This document shows, piece by piece, positions 53,077 through 64,000 of a DNA stretch of 64,000 nt. This DNA comes from Podospora pseudocomata (taxonomy: Eukaryota > Ascomycota > Sordariomycetes > Sordariales > Podosporaceae). Made by a program: the position numbers and the translations under genes. The notes beneath the pieces are model-generated. The model did no database searches. It saw only the letters and a program-made list of their open reading frames with translations, and had not been told where the DNA came from. The stretch covers positions 186,001 to 250,000 of the forward strand of contig NC_085889.1 of assembly GCF_035222375.1 (NCBI RefSeq), given 5' to 3'. How positions within the stretch are numbered: position 1 is the first letter of the stretch; every line of letters begins with the position of its first letter.

Positions 53077-54873
53077 ATGGACGCTTCTTCTGACTCGAGC
53101 TCGCCCGCGACTCTTGCTACCGAGCCCCCAACCCGCGATCGAGCGAGACTATCCTCCCGACCTGAACGTCCTTGCGATACCTGTCGCAAGCGCAAGCTGA
53201 AATGCGCAAAGGCCCCTGGTCATGAACGATGCGTTCTATGTATATTCCACGACCGCGACTGCACCTATGAAGATGCGCCTCAGCTGAGGAGGAAAAGAGG
53301 CTCCGGTGTCGGACAGCCTTCCCCGGAGACGGTGGACAGCAGCACCACATCCGGCAAGAGACGAAAAGCTATCACTGAGGATGCCACCCCGTCACTCCTC
53401 GACCAAGCTCTCGGTCTCCACCGAACGACACATTTCAAGTACATTGGCTCGAGTTCTCCCCAGCAAGAGAAGCTAGTCGACATTATACATCAAGTTGGCC
53501 CATCACAGGACTGCTTGACCGGCACCAAGTTTCGTCGTGTTGCGCACCATGTTACCTTCTTGTCCAAGCCCGACCATGATGCGCCCTTGAGCAATGATAC
53601 AGACCGAGATCTGGAAGCAATAGAGAGCCTAGTGAGCCCCCACGGGCGAGGTTTGGTGGACTTGTATTTTGGAACAGTGCACCCAAGTTACCCGATCCTC
53701 CACAAGGGCGTTTTTATGGAGAAATACAAACGATCCTATACCGAGTTTTCGCCTCCGCTTCTCGCGGCCGTGTACCTGCTGGCCATGGACTGGTGGGAGT
53801 TTGACCGCAAACTGTCATCACAGGCCAAACCGGATACCGGCGCCTTGTCACAATGGGCCACCAAGGCGCTGACGGATGTCATGCATCGACCCAAACTGTC
53901 GTCAGCACAAGCTGCGCTCTTGCTGTTGCAGAGGGCAGGCTGTGACTCATGGATCCTAACGTCCCAGGTTGTTGCCCTGGGTGAGGAGCTAGGATTGCAC
54001 TTGGACTGCTCCGACTGGAATATTCCTGACTGGGAGAAGGGTCTTCGCCGCCGCCTTTCCTGGGCCCTTTTTATGCAGGACAAATGGGGGAGTCTCATTC
54101 ATGGCCGTCCATCGCATATTTCGTCCTCATGCTGGCAGCTTCCTGACATCACCCTGGCTGACTTTCCCGAGTCCGCGGCTGATGACGAGAATAAAGAAGG
54201 CAGCAGCGAAGTAGAGAAGGGTCGACTCTTGTTCATCCATTTGACCAGACTAACCATGATTATGACAGAGGCAAAGGAATGTTTGTATGGACCACACGAC
54301 ACTCAAGTTCAGGCAATTGTCAGATCTGCAGGCCTTCAGGGGCTGTTGGAGCTCGTCAAGCCTCTTGTTGTCCAGCTGAAGGACTGGATGCACTCTCTCC
54401 CGCCAGAATTGCGCATGTCTGATATCAAGACGAGGAAGCTCTGTTCCAACGGCTACCTCCACCTTTCTTACTTTGTGACCGAAATCATTATCCATCGACA
54501 CATCATCAGCAACCTTGATAGTGCCCCGTTGCCGCTCATAGCTCTGTGCCGCGATGCTGCGCGGGCCAGACTTGAAAGGGCTGTTGCCTTTGTCGATGCT
54601 CTCAAGCCGGAGCATCTCCAGGCGTTTTGGTGGTTTGCCGCGCCGAAATCTCTTGCCTATATCAGGACGTATGGTGGGCTGCTGTGGGCTACCAGTGCCA
54701 CGGAAGACGAGGCTGAGTTCTACCGGAAGAAGCTGGCGGATTTCCGATGGGGGTTGAAGGTCAGGGCAAAAGGGGTGGGGTTCGTGACGGCAGCCTTGAA
54801 AGAGATGGAGGAGAGCCTGAGCGAGATTGATATGAGTCGGGGTGTGGCTGTCCCTGAGTCGACAGGTGGCTGA
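53077..54873 (+). CDS. Zn2Cys6 transcription factor, Dal81/TamA-like
   Basis: A single-exon gene of 598 residues. The binuclear zinc cluster has cysteines 33, 36, 43, 52, 55 and 62 (CDTCRKRKLKC, then GHERCVLCIFHDRDC), spacing 2-6-8-2-6. The exact RKRKLKCAKAPGHE wording resembles Dal81/TamA, a co-activator of nitrogen-catabolism genes. The fungal-specific middle homology domain spans about 195-400: GRGLVDLYFGTVHPSYPILH, ALGEELGLHLDCSDWNIPDW, RRRLSWALFMQDKWGSLIHG and RPSHI. The last portion is helical and ends without a distinct activation domain. The start is the first ATG. DNA binding by this subgroup may be dispensable, as reported for yeast Dal81 and TamA. The regulon is not deducible here. 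Confidence 0.9.
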   Translation: MDASSDSSSPATLATEPPTRDRARLSSRPERPCDTCRKRKLKCAKAPGHERCVLCIFHDRDCTYEDAPQLRRKRGSGVGQPSPETVDSSTTSGKRRKAITEDATPSLLDQALGLHRTTHFKYIGSSSPQQEKLVDIIHQVGPSQDCLTGTKFRRVAHHVTFLSKPDHDAPLSNDTDRDLEAIESLVSPHGRGLVDLYFGTVHPSYPILHKGVFMEKYKRSYTEFSPPLLAAVYLLAMDWWEFDRKLSSQAKPDTGALSQWATKALTDVMHRPKLSSAQAALLLLQRAGCDSWILTSQVVALGEELGLHLDCSDWNIPDWEKGLRRRLSWALFMQDKWGSLIHGRPSHISSSCWQLPDITLADFPESAADDENKEGSSEVEKGRLLFIHLTRLTMIMTEAKECLYGPHDTQVQAIVRSAGLQGLLELVKPLVVQLKDWMHSLPPELRMSDIKTRKLCSNGYLHLSYFVTEIIIHRHIISNLDSAPLPLIALCRDAARARLERAVAFVDALKPEHLQAFWWFAAPKSLAYIRTYGGLLWATSATEDEAEFYRKKLADFRWGLKVRAKGVGFVTAALKEMEESLSEIDMSRGVAVPESTGG

Positions 54874-57800
54874 GTTTATGGTTTTGTGAAAGCGATGTGG
54901 CGGCAGGACTGGGAGCTCTCGTGGTGCCTTGTATGACTGCAGATTTCAGTTTGGTTTGTCGGTTTGATCTGGATGGTTATCCCTCCAGTATGCTGGACAA
55001 GTTATACATCATGACTTTGCCCCATTTGCAAAAAGAGTCATCCATGTATGTCCCTGACATCTAGCACCGTCGCTGAGAGCTCTTGTATTCCGTCTGAGAA
55101 CCAAAAAATCATCATGGAAGATGGCACAAATAGCACCAGCAGCGGCTAGGTACTTGGACTTGTCTGGTCGAGCTGAACCACTTGAGGAAAGAAGTACTTT
55201 TTCTGTTGAAAAGGGGTAAAGTGATGTAGTTGAGAGGGTATAATGTGTTAATGTTAAATGGTAATACACCAGATATTCTAGACTGTGATATATAGCCGGG
55301 GAAAGAAAAGGAACATAACTGCTGATTTCAGGCTCATGGCATATAAGGGAGTTGACCTGCGTACTTGTTGACTGAACGGACTGGTTTGCTCTTGACAGCT
55401 CTAACGCCCACGGTTGAAACCTTGCCTTTGCAGGTAGACGATAGGGGATAGCAGATCTGTGAGCAAGTGGATTATGGAGCTCCGGGCTCCCTAGGTGGAC
55501 TGATCTGGCTGGTATATAGAGTGACGATATTGATTGAGGTATCAGACGTTTCTTGGACGCACAAGATTCCGTTATCAACCATCTCAGCTGCTGAATGATA
55601 ATGATTGGCTTATAATATCCTAATCATCATATCCGTGTATACTATCTGTATCATCTCCGAGATTTCTTGGGGGTAATAAGGCCCCACTGAGACCTCCAAG
55701 ATACCACTCGAGTTGACAGGCAAGGTGAGGTCACAGTGACTCTTGCATCAAGTACATCTATCCGTACATCATATCCTTTCGAGACAGCCCTGTATATGCC
55801 GCAGGAGATTGCCAGATGGGTTGGATTGGACGGATTGCTTTGCTATGTGGCTCTGTGGGGAATACACCGATGCATCCCTCGGTTCAGCGGCAGGAAGGAA
55901 AGACGAAGCTATCGAACAAGGGGAAGCGTGGGATGGATTGTGGATCAAGCTGGCCAAGCGAGCATGTTGCGGTCTGCGAGATTGTGTGGACTTTGTTCCC
56001 TCTGCCCTGTAGGGTTGGAGAACGGTAAATAAAAACGGTCGAGCATGGTTGAAGGGTGCCATCGCAAGCGGGTCGAGAACCACGGCAACCAATGTCACTC
56101 CAGGTCAGACGGGACAGTTGGAATTTTTTCTCCCATGTTGGTCATCCAGGATTATTATTCTTTGCGTAACAAAGTACCGGAGAGTTGCCCTTGTTGAGAA
56201 AAAAGAGAGGCTAAAGCTGTCGGAAGACGAACCTGGTCATTATGTCATTTTCTCACCTTTGTTATTGCTACCATTCTCAACAAACCCCTGAAAACCTGTA
56301 TCAAACACACAGCTCTCGGCGGAGGAGAGAGCGCGGGGGGATAACTGCCGCGTTTCACCCCGTGGGGAGACAGGGCAAATGCGGACTTGTCTCCGTATAC
56401 CATCCTCCGACTGGTCCTCCCACATCATTTCCGACCATGGTGAGGTTGAAGCTTGCGTCGCATGGCCAGCCGATGGCAACGAAAGAGTTTGATCGGGGAT
56501 ACAGACAGGTCGGCGATCGTCTGAGTGTTTAGCCTGGGGGATTTGTCTAGTCTGAACCAGCACCGAGATGACGTCCCGCTGACCCCCCACTCAAGAGACC
56601 AGCATCTGGACAGGGCTGTCGTAGTGTAAATTTCAGCGGATATGCCGATATCGTAGAGTAGTAAGGGGAGGATATCGGGCTGGTTGCTCCGATCTACCAA
56701 GTGCACCGTATCGACTCCGTATCGACCTTGTTCCTAGTCGCCGAGGCGAAATCCAAGACGGCGTCGAAGATATCGCCAACAGCGGCCAGACAACAAATCA
56801 CAGAGCCGCGGCCGGGTTGTGGTGACTTGGGAGAGATGCGGGGCATCCACCATGGTCAAATGCCGAGCGTCCGTGAACTTTTTGGCGCGGTGAGCAGCGG
56901 ATCTTGGCGCGAGTCCAGGCGCACGTTTGGGGAAGCACAGGAACGCGCCATCTCATGTCCAGATCTAGAATATGCTATGTCCTATAGATATATAGGTAAG
57001 ACACGAACACGAAGAGAGCTGACAAGTTAGTGTACTGTACATACCTATCTCTAGAGGCAACAGAGCGAGATGAGGACTGGAGGAGGCGTGTCGCTTGCGA
57101 GCACAAAAACGCTCACCTTCAGCCTCGGGATGTGTCACGGCCCCAATAAGACAAGGATACCCTAGCCGTGACATATCCCCCAGTGGACACACTGACCCAA
57201 TAAGCATCGATCCTCAGCAACGGAGAATGGCCCTAGCTCGCTGACGAACTTGTGGTAGGGCTGAGATTCTGCCCTGCGTGCCTTGCACAGAAGCCACCGA
57301 AAACGCCATCCCCCTCTTTTCCATCACAACTCATCACAGTACGAATCGTTTGGAGTCAACCAACACTATCCCAGCACCGTCACGGGCAGCATGCTCTCTC
57401 ACACCGAACTGTATCCTCGTTTGGTACCTACTCCATTCCGATCATGTACATCGGTTGGGTTCTGGCCGCCGTATCAGGTTGTTGGTGACACAAGATCAGA
57501 TTTCGTCTGATGAGAATTGCCGTCGGGATGACATGACAGACAGCACAGATGAGTAAGCCCGGCTGGCTAGCTTCCAAGCTGGAAGCAAGGTCAAACTCCG
57601 AGGCCCCCAAATACCTCATCCATACGGCCGGTGTCGAGTGGCGAGAAGCGGTTGATAGTGCTTGCTGTGCCTTTTGTACTCTAGAAGCTGAAAGCTGCTG
57701 AGAACATGGACATGGCGGTGAGGGCGGTGAGAATGAAGCTCTTCCACAAATGATCAGGTAAGCGAGTGCGAGACACCAACCTTTAGTATAGGGCGGCGAC

Positions 57801-59675
57801 GGGCCGCAGATTCTTGCCCCGTTGTTTGGTGGTGACGAGGAGATACACTTACGAGCAGAGCAAAGCAAAGCGAAGCCCCGCTCGACGGTCCCGTCATCAC
57901 GATCGCCACGGTACCATCTGTGGTTTCCTAATCCTGTTGCGGGCCGGCTTGGACGGGAAGCCAACGGCTGGCAAAAATACCAACGTGGTACGGGGACGGT
58001 TGCCCGCAACCCTACAGGGCAGACTGCCGCCCGCCCTCCAGTGGCTCCGTATCTCTGGAAAAACGGGCGAGACGCCCTGGCCTGGTCAAAGGAAGGGGGT
58101 GTTGGGCGATAATTATCCCTGCCATCTCTCTCGCCGTGTTTCCCTCGGTCGTGTCCGTTTTGTTGTTTTATACCTATTGCCGACTTTGGAAATCCGAGTG
58201 TGGTGTGGACAGTGTGGTGTGTGTGGTGGGGAGCTGGTGGACGGACGCACAAGCTGACTCGGGTCTCCTGGGCCCTATCCAAACAGGCTAGCCTGAGGGA
58301 ATCTCATCCAACAAGCCCCGATCTGTCTCGCTGGGCGGGGTGACGACGAGGTGAGACACGGGCGGGTGACTGTGATGAAAAAGCAATAGGGCTGAAGCCT
58401 AGTGTTGTGTAGTGTACAGTAGCAAGGTCCGGGTCTTGAAGAATGGAATGAATATACATACAATCAAATGTCAGACTGACACGACCGAGTGAGCCGACGG
58501 TGATTTCTTGCTGATCTCCTGCTTGATGTGTGCTCAGAGGGCAGCTGTCATCATCGGCCACTGTCGGCACACAACCGAGTGCAACCATAAGGAAGGTATC
58601 CAGAGAGATGTCCTCCTCAGCTGGTCATAGAAGAAAGCATGGAAGGAAAAGACCAAGACACGGCCATGCCCAGCTCGTCCAGGGCGACATTAGTTTGGAC
58701 TCCAAGTTCGACGCCGTCTCGAGTATTGGGTAATACCTCACCGCTGCCCCTCTTTTTGAGACATGGGAGAACCCTCGACCCGACTCGCCATGGCGCCAAA
58801 ACCGTGCGACAGAAGCCCACAAGGCACAACACCACAATTTCCAGTTCCTTTTTCCTTCAGGCGCGCGCACTGTCAAAGATCGCCCATCCTGCCATGCCTG
58901 CCATCCATGCCCCCGCCCTCCAGCCCAGGGCTAGGTACCTCCACTACCTACCTAATCAATGCTCACACCCCCCTCCCCCCCGGGCCCTCGAATACCTCCC
59001 CAGTCACCTACCGTACCAATCAATCACCCCCCGGGCTCCCCTCCCCTCTCCCGTCCCCATCTCCATTATTCTCCAGGGGCCCATCCATTATCCATTACGG
59101 AGTATCCATCCATCTGTTGAAATGCTACCGCTACCGCTGCCGCATCGAGAGCTCTGATCTCCCTTCCCATGTTCTGTTGATAATATTTTTATTTTTATCT
59201 CTTTTTTATTTTTTTTTTGTTTTTTCGCCTTCACTGCTCCTCCTTACCTCCCTGACATTAGGTAGTACTAGGCTGGAAGACGGATTGAGCTCGCGCCTAC
59301 CTTACAGAGTACCCTTACCTACAACACAGCCAATCCCTCCGATCCCTCCAATCCCCCTCTCCGAGTTGCACCTGAGAGGTGCATCGGCAACACCGAGGCC
59401 TCTCTCTCTGTCTCTTTCTTTCTGTCTCTGTCTCTCTGTCTCCTGTCTCCTGTCTCTCGCGCTCGCGCTCGCCCGCTCTGGACGGACACCGGCAATCATT
59501 GTTTCTTGTTGCTTGACGGAAGCTTGGTTTCAGCTGCCGCTCTCTTCAAAACCAAGGCGGTGGCAAGGCTGAGGTGTCGAACCACTGGCCCTGTGGTTCA
59601 GCTGTTCAGGTCCTTGGTAGCCCCCAGGGACGTCATCTCTCGAGCTCGAGTCGACCATCAATACGAGCAAAAACC
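54874..59675. other. Long gene-poor interval before the C2H2 gene
   Basis: No gene is supported in 4.8 kb; frames such as the 284-codon minus one at 57428-58282 lack motifs and splice logic. Features seen are a 9-bp inverted repeat at 57133-57173, a pyrimidine-rich zone from about 58900, T-rich DNA at 59185-59226 and a TCTC/TCTG microsatellite at about 59400-59470. A long 5' leader for the zinc-finger gene is likely. Confidence 0.5.
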
Positions 59676-61728
59676 ATGGCTGCCATTCCCATTCAGGCCC
59701 CGTCGTCGCGACACGGGCCAAGAGACACCATGAACAGCGGGCCGCTACCGTCTTTATCAGGCCGCGATGGCGGATTCCCTCCAGGTCCTTTTGCGCCCAT
59801 GTCCCATCGCATCCCATTTAACGACAACCTCTCGCCCTCGGCTGCTTCGAATCCCATGGCGATACGCAACAGAGACACCGACTTCGCACCTCCACCGCTT
59901 CCTCCACCGCGCCTGGTGCCCATCAACGGACCCATCGACCCAAAGGAGCATCAAAAGTGGGAGGGAATGCGGAAGCGCGACACCAACTATGACGGGAGCG
60001 TAGATAGCGGTTTGGGCATGAGCCCCCACGACTTTCGCAGACGCGACTCGGACTACGACGAGACATACCACAGCTATGGCTCCAACAGGTAGCTTCCCCC
60101 TTGGGATTCTGTAACAGAGGTCCAAGGAGCGCAATCGCTAACAGTGTAAACAAAACACACAGATCTACGACCCTCCCATCCTTCAGCGCAATCAGCCAGA
60201 CCATGAAGAGCTTCCGTCCAAGCCACGAGGCCATTGACAATTCCATGCTCAACAGGCTCAACAGGCCCACCATACGCCGCTCCGGTCTCAGCACATCCCA
60301 CAACGAACTCCCACCCCCTCGCGCCCATCACGCTGACCTTTCGACGCTATCTCTTCCCCATAGGTCCAAGCAGCCCTTCCTCGATATTGGTTACAGCAGG
60401 TCCCCCATGTCGGCTACGTCGCCTGGACCTTCGCCGTTTGGCCACCCGGGACCTATGGATTACCGATCCCCATTGAGTGCCGCTGATAGTACCGACCTTG
60501 AGCGTTCCCCGCGCTCGCACAGGCTGCACAGCACACAGTCCATGACGGACAGTGAAGGACCAGGTCTCTCGCACGGCGGGCATGATTACGAGGGGCGCGA
60601 CGAGGATGTGGATTTTCCCATGGAGGAAACTACGCGGATGCGCAGGCTAAAAATAGAAGACCCCTGGAGGGAAAGGGAGCGCGAGAGGGAAAGCTACCAG
60701 CCGGGTCAGAAGCGTCGTGCATCGTCGCCCCCAAGCGACGATGTGCCCATGGCGAGCGATTCTATGCGGTGGCCTGGCCGGGATGGGTCTGGCATCTCGC
60801 GCGGATCCCCCACACCCAGGCTGCTCTCTATGCCTCAAAATTCCACCTTGGGAGGCAGATCCCCTGTGAGTCGCAGCGGAAGCTACAGCAGTAATCTCAC
60901 GACGAGTAGCATGACGCTGGGCCGTCGTTCGCCGGGACTGAGCCCCAGCGGTCTCTCGCCGACGGATCCGATGAACTGCGGCAGCCCCTACGGCACACCG
61001 CTCAGCATGACGGCTGGCTCGCCCAGGTCGGCAATCGGGATGGGCCTGGGGCGGTCAGCGGCCGCTGCGGCACAGCAGCCGACGGGAAGAATCGCGCTGG
61101 TCCCCCCCAGAAAGGTGGCCGAGATGCCCAAAAACACCAATGGGGGCAGCCTGGCCGCTAAGCTCAAGGGCCCTTACATGTGTGAATGCTGTCCCAAGAA
61201 GCCCAAGAAGTTTGAGACGGAAGAGGAGCTCCGGTATGTTTTTTTTTTTTTTTTTTTTACGAAACACAGCATGCTGATCGAGCTTACAGCACACACGAGG
61301 CTGAAAAGCAATATGAATGCACCTTTTGTGGAAACCGCTTCAAGAACAAGAATGAGGCCGAGAGACATCAAAACTCTCTACACGTGCGTCGGCATTCTTG
61401 GTCTTGTTCAGCCCTGACGGGCTACGAGCGGGCCTTCCACGATAGCACGGCAACACCGGGTGAAGCCGACACGTGCGGATACTGCGGAAAGGAGTTTGGA
61501 CGCAACGGGCCAAACGCCAGCGTCACCGACGAGGACTGGGAGAAGCGGATTCGCCATCTCCAGGATGTCCACAAATTCCGCGAGTGCAATGCCAGCAAGA
61601 AGTTTTACCGGGCCGACCACTTTCGGCAGCATCTCAAGCACAGCCACGCCGGCACCAGTGGCAAGTGGACGAATATGCTCGAGAACGCGTGCATGATCGA
61701 AGAAGACGGTGTGAGTGTTGGTAGATGA
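59676..61728 (+). CDS. C2H2 zinc-finger protein
   Basis: Three exons, 59676-60088, 60163-61233 and 61290-61728, give 640 residues; introns are 74 and 56 nt, the second with a 20-T run just after its GTATG donor. Residues 1-450 are disordered and Ser/Pro/Arg-rich, with repeated RDTNYDGSVDSGLGMSP- and RRDSDYDETYHSYG-like segments and many SP sites. From about 470 come the Cys/His modules: YMCECCPKKPKKFETEEELR joined across the intron to THEAEKQYECTFCGNRFK, HQNSLH, CGYCGKEFG, HLQDVH, ECNASKKFYRADHFRQH and KHSH. The GRN/ASVTDEDWEKRI insert is a mark of one group of fungal C2H2 regulators. It is probably a DNA-binding transcription factor, with targets unknown. A GTGAGT close to the stop means a further 3' exon cannot be excluded. 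Confidence 0.85.
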
Positions 61729-63073
61729 GGGACGGGGCCATCAGTATGGGAATAAAGCGGGAAGGATCAAAACAGGGCAGATTGCCGGGCCGGGAAAATC
61801 TCTGATGGGACGGGTCGACCAGTGACAGCATCAGAAGGCCCTTTTTTACCACCTAGGGGCGTCAGGGTCAAGGTCGGACGCACTTCGGGTTTTCCATTCA
61901 GGACACGCGGTGTGGCGGACCTCTCTTTCTTCTGCGCCAAGCCGGGGCAGCATGGAGCGGGACCTTCGCAGAACGGGGCCTATTTGGGTTAAATTGTTCA
62001 GAGGAAAGGAGGGCAGATACGGCGCACCTCAACCGCCAAACCGGGCCAAAATACGGCAAACATGCAGGCTGTCAGCCCTCCTCTCTGTATGTGTGGCTTC
62101 CAGATATCGCTCACGAGCAGGGCCCCACACCACCACCACCACCCTCTTGTTTACCAATGGCACGTTGACCAGCGTCTGCATGGCAGCTTCTCTTGCAGAT
62201 GGCTGGATGCTGTCGTCAGGCCTTGTTTTTTTCCGACCCCAACGGTCTCGTTGAACTTTGGCCAGAGGGCTATGCAGGGCTTCACACCACTCTTGGCAGA
62301 AGGAAGGGAGGGGGGGGCGGTTACGACGAGCCGAGGACAGGCAGTTTTACGTGATGACGACAAATGAATCTCATGTCCAGTTTTCTGCTTTTTACACATT
62401 TTTTCTCTCTTCAAGCCTGGCTGGCTGTCTGTCTTGGCGCATGGTGGGAGTGGAAGGGGGATGTTGTTTATCACGAGTACATTTGGGCGGAAGAACATTT
62501 TGTCATTTTTGTCATTTGATCAAGCATTTACCATCACGTACATTTTGTTCTTGGCAGCATTGATGGGGAAAAGCGTGAGGATCGATACCAGGGGCGAATG
62601 AGATAGGTGTTGTCAGTGGCTGGGTTGTATATCGTACATACGGTTGGTCTTTTATCTCTTATTACGAAGAGTTCAAAAAGTAATTCATGATCCACTGTTC
62701 TATCATCACTTCGGAAAAGAAGAAGCGGAAACAGGAGGATTTGTGAGGGGCCCACTTTGGAACTTTTCAGGGGTCCAGAAGAGGTGGTGCCGAGAGGGGG
62801 CCGCTAAACCTTACCAGGCGCCGCCGCCGCTGTCCGCCGCTTTGGGGCTGTCAGTTTTGCGGCCTGCCCCGCATTTTTCCCTTTAGTGAACGAACTGACG
62901 ACTGCGGGGCAGAAAAATCCACGATCGATCCACCCGAAACCACTATCTACCAATATAGCAACAAGCCACATCGATACAGCAATCACGATCACACGCCGAA
63001 TTGGTCTTTGTTGTCATAAAAATAACTTTGTGCCGCATCAACTAAATATATCGACAACAGAAAGCGACGACAC
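61729..63073. other. Intergenic, nothing recognised
   Basis: This interval holds the 3' flank of the C2H2 gene and the promoter of the phosphatase gene. A GCC-repeat patch lies near 62820-62840. No gene is supported. Confidence 0.5.
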
Positions 63074-63135
63074 ATGGCCCTGAACAGGATAAACGGCTCG
63101 GAAGAGCTGTTTGTGGGAGGGTAAACCTTTCCTTT

Positions 63136-63183
<48 letters not shown>

Positions 63184-64000
63184 TGTATGTTTGGAATTCA
63201 CAGACTGACGTTCTCGGCCTCGACAGCATCTTCGGCGTCACACGCCCCCGCGTCATCACCGAGCACAAAATCACCCACGTCCTCTCCGTCATCAAATACT
63301 CGCTCGACAGCCTCCAAAATGAAGCCTACCGATCTCTGCAGCACATGTCCATCGACATTGACGACATGGACGACCAGGATATCCTGGTGCATCTGCCCAA
63401 GATGGTGAGGTTTATCCAGCGGGGGTTATACGGACATGACTACACCGAGGAGAAGCAGCAACAACAACAAGAACAACAACAGCAACAACAAGAAGAAGAA
63501 GAAGCGGCAAAGGGAGCGGTGCTGGTTCACTGCGCCATGGGGAAATCCAGGTCTGTCACGGCCATAGTGGCGTATTTGTTATGGAAACATCCACATCGGT
63601 TTGGGCTTGGGAAGGGGGCGGTTGATGCCAAGGAGGCGGTCGCAAAGGCGGTGCAGTGGGTGAGGGGGACGCGGCCGATTGCTGAGCCGAACAAGGGGTT
63701 TATGGAGCAGTTGGAGCTGTGGGTTGAGATGGGGTGTCCGGCCGGGAGTGATGATGCGGTGGAGAAGGAGGTCAAGTATCAGAGGTGGTTGTATAAGAAG
63801 GAGGTGGAGACGGCCGCGGCGGTGGGGAGGGCGCCGGATTGGATCCGGTTTGAGGACGAGGAGGCTGAAAAGGAGCAACAGAAACAAGACGAAGAGGGAG
63901 GAGGGGGGGCGTTTGAATTGAGGTGTAAGAAGTGTCGGAGGAGGCTGGCGACGGAGCCGTTTGTTGTGCCGCATCAAGGCAGGGGGAATAAGGCCAAGGA
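63074..64000 (+). CDS. yvh1: Dual-specificity phosphatase, Yvh1-type (5' part, truncated by window)
   Basis: Yvh1 is a protein phosphatase whose zinc-binding tail works in 60S ribosome maturation. Exon 1 is 63074-63120 and exon 2 runs from 63227 past the window end; the 106-nt intron has donor GTAAAC, branch ACTGAC and acceptor GACAG. About 273 residues are visible. FVGGIFGVTRPRVITEHKIT is the family opening, SIDIDDMDDQDILVHLP follows, and the catalytic loop is HCAMGKSRS with Cys118 and Arg124. Then come EPNKGFMEQLELW and the start of the C-terminal zinc domain, RCKKCRRRLAT. A Gln/Glu run (about 15 Gln and 4 Glu in a row) is inserted just before the catalytic loop, which is unusual. The start is the only ATG with a conserved N-terminus. 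The stop codon is not in the window. Confidence 0.88.

Noticed and set aside
55009-55578. 189-codon minus-strand frame
   Set aside because: No motif, start context or splice support; the Ser/Leu/Tyr-rich reading looks random.
57428-58282. 284-codon minus-strand frame
   Set aside because: It shows no domain, no regular secondary structure pattern, and other frames in the same stretch are equally open.
1-64000. Secondary-metabolite or siderophore gene cluster, CRISPR array, viral or bacterial island
   Set aside because: The siderophore acyltransferase has no partner genes beside it, no spaced direct repeats were found, and every supported gene has normal fungal introns or families.

Overview
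The window is nuclear DNA of a filamentous ascomycete, most likely a Sordariomycete and possibly of the order Sordariales. This rests on short (about 45-105 nt) introns with GTAAGT/GTATGT-type donors and CTAAC/CTGAC branch sites, three intron-bearing tRNA genes, GC-rich coding DNA, and the gene families present: two HET-domain proteins, a Zn2Cys6 regulator, a siderophore acyltransferase and an EMRE-independent-type calcium uniporter. Nothing looks viral, bacterial or organellar.

Layout. 1-6.6 kb: the 5' half of a mitochondrial Kgd4-like 2-oxoglutarate dehydrogenase subunit (minus), tRNA-Ile, a three-exon MARVEL membrane protein, tRNA-Lys, tRNA-Ala and an IlvD/Edd dehydratase. 6.6-12.1 kb holds no gene I can support. 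12.1-13.9 kb: a serine/proline-rich protein of unknown function, followed at 14.76-14.98 kb by a foldback miniature transposon (MITE). 18.0-28.9 kb: a hemerythrin-like protein lacking two of the expected His ligands, a HET protein, a short-chain dehydrogenase, two proteins of unknown function in a tail-to-tail pair, and a monosaccharide transporter. 31.3-34.9 kb: a bifunctional polynucleotide phosphatase/kinase convergent with a basic nuclear-type protein whose 5' exons are unresolved. 37.0-54.9 kb is the gene-dense core: a concentrative nucleoside transporter, a HET protein with two predicted membrane helices, a K+/H+ antiporter, a 2EXR acidic protein, a siderophore transacylase, the mitochondrial calcium uniporter and a Dal81/TamA-like regulator. 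59.7-64 kb: a C2H2 zinc-finger protein and the start of a Yvh1-type dual-specificity phosphatase cut off by the window end.

The genes do not form one pathway. Several encode ion, metal or nutrient handling (calcium uniporter, K+/H+ antiporter, sugar and nucleoside transporters, siderophore acylation, hemerythrin-like protein), but they lie on both strands with separate promoters and look like ordinary housekeeping synteny rather than a cluster. The two HET genes and the MITE are the accessory-flavoured parts.

Exon boundaries were read by eye from splice consensus and checked by reading-frame arithmetic. No homology search was possible, so product names rest on motif recognition. I did not find a convincing new multi-gene system; the items I would re-examine first are the altered hemerythrin, the membrane-anchored HET protein, the glutamine insertion in the Yvh1-type phosphatase, the frame-preserving intron in the siderophore gene and the unresolved gene at 33-35 kb.
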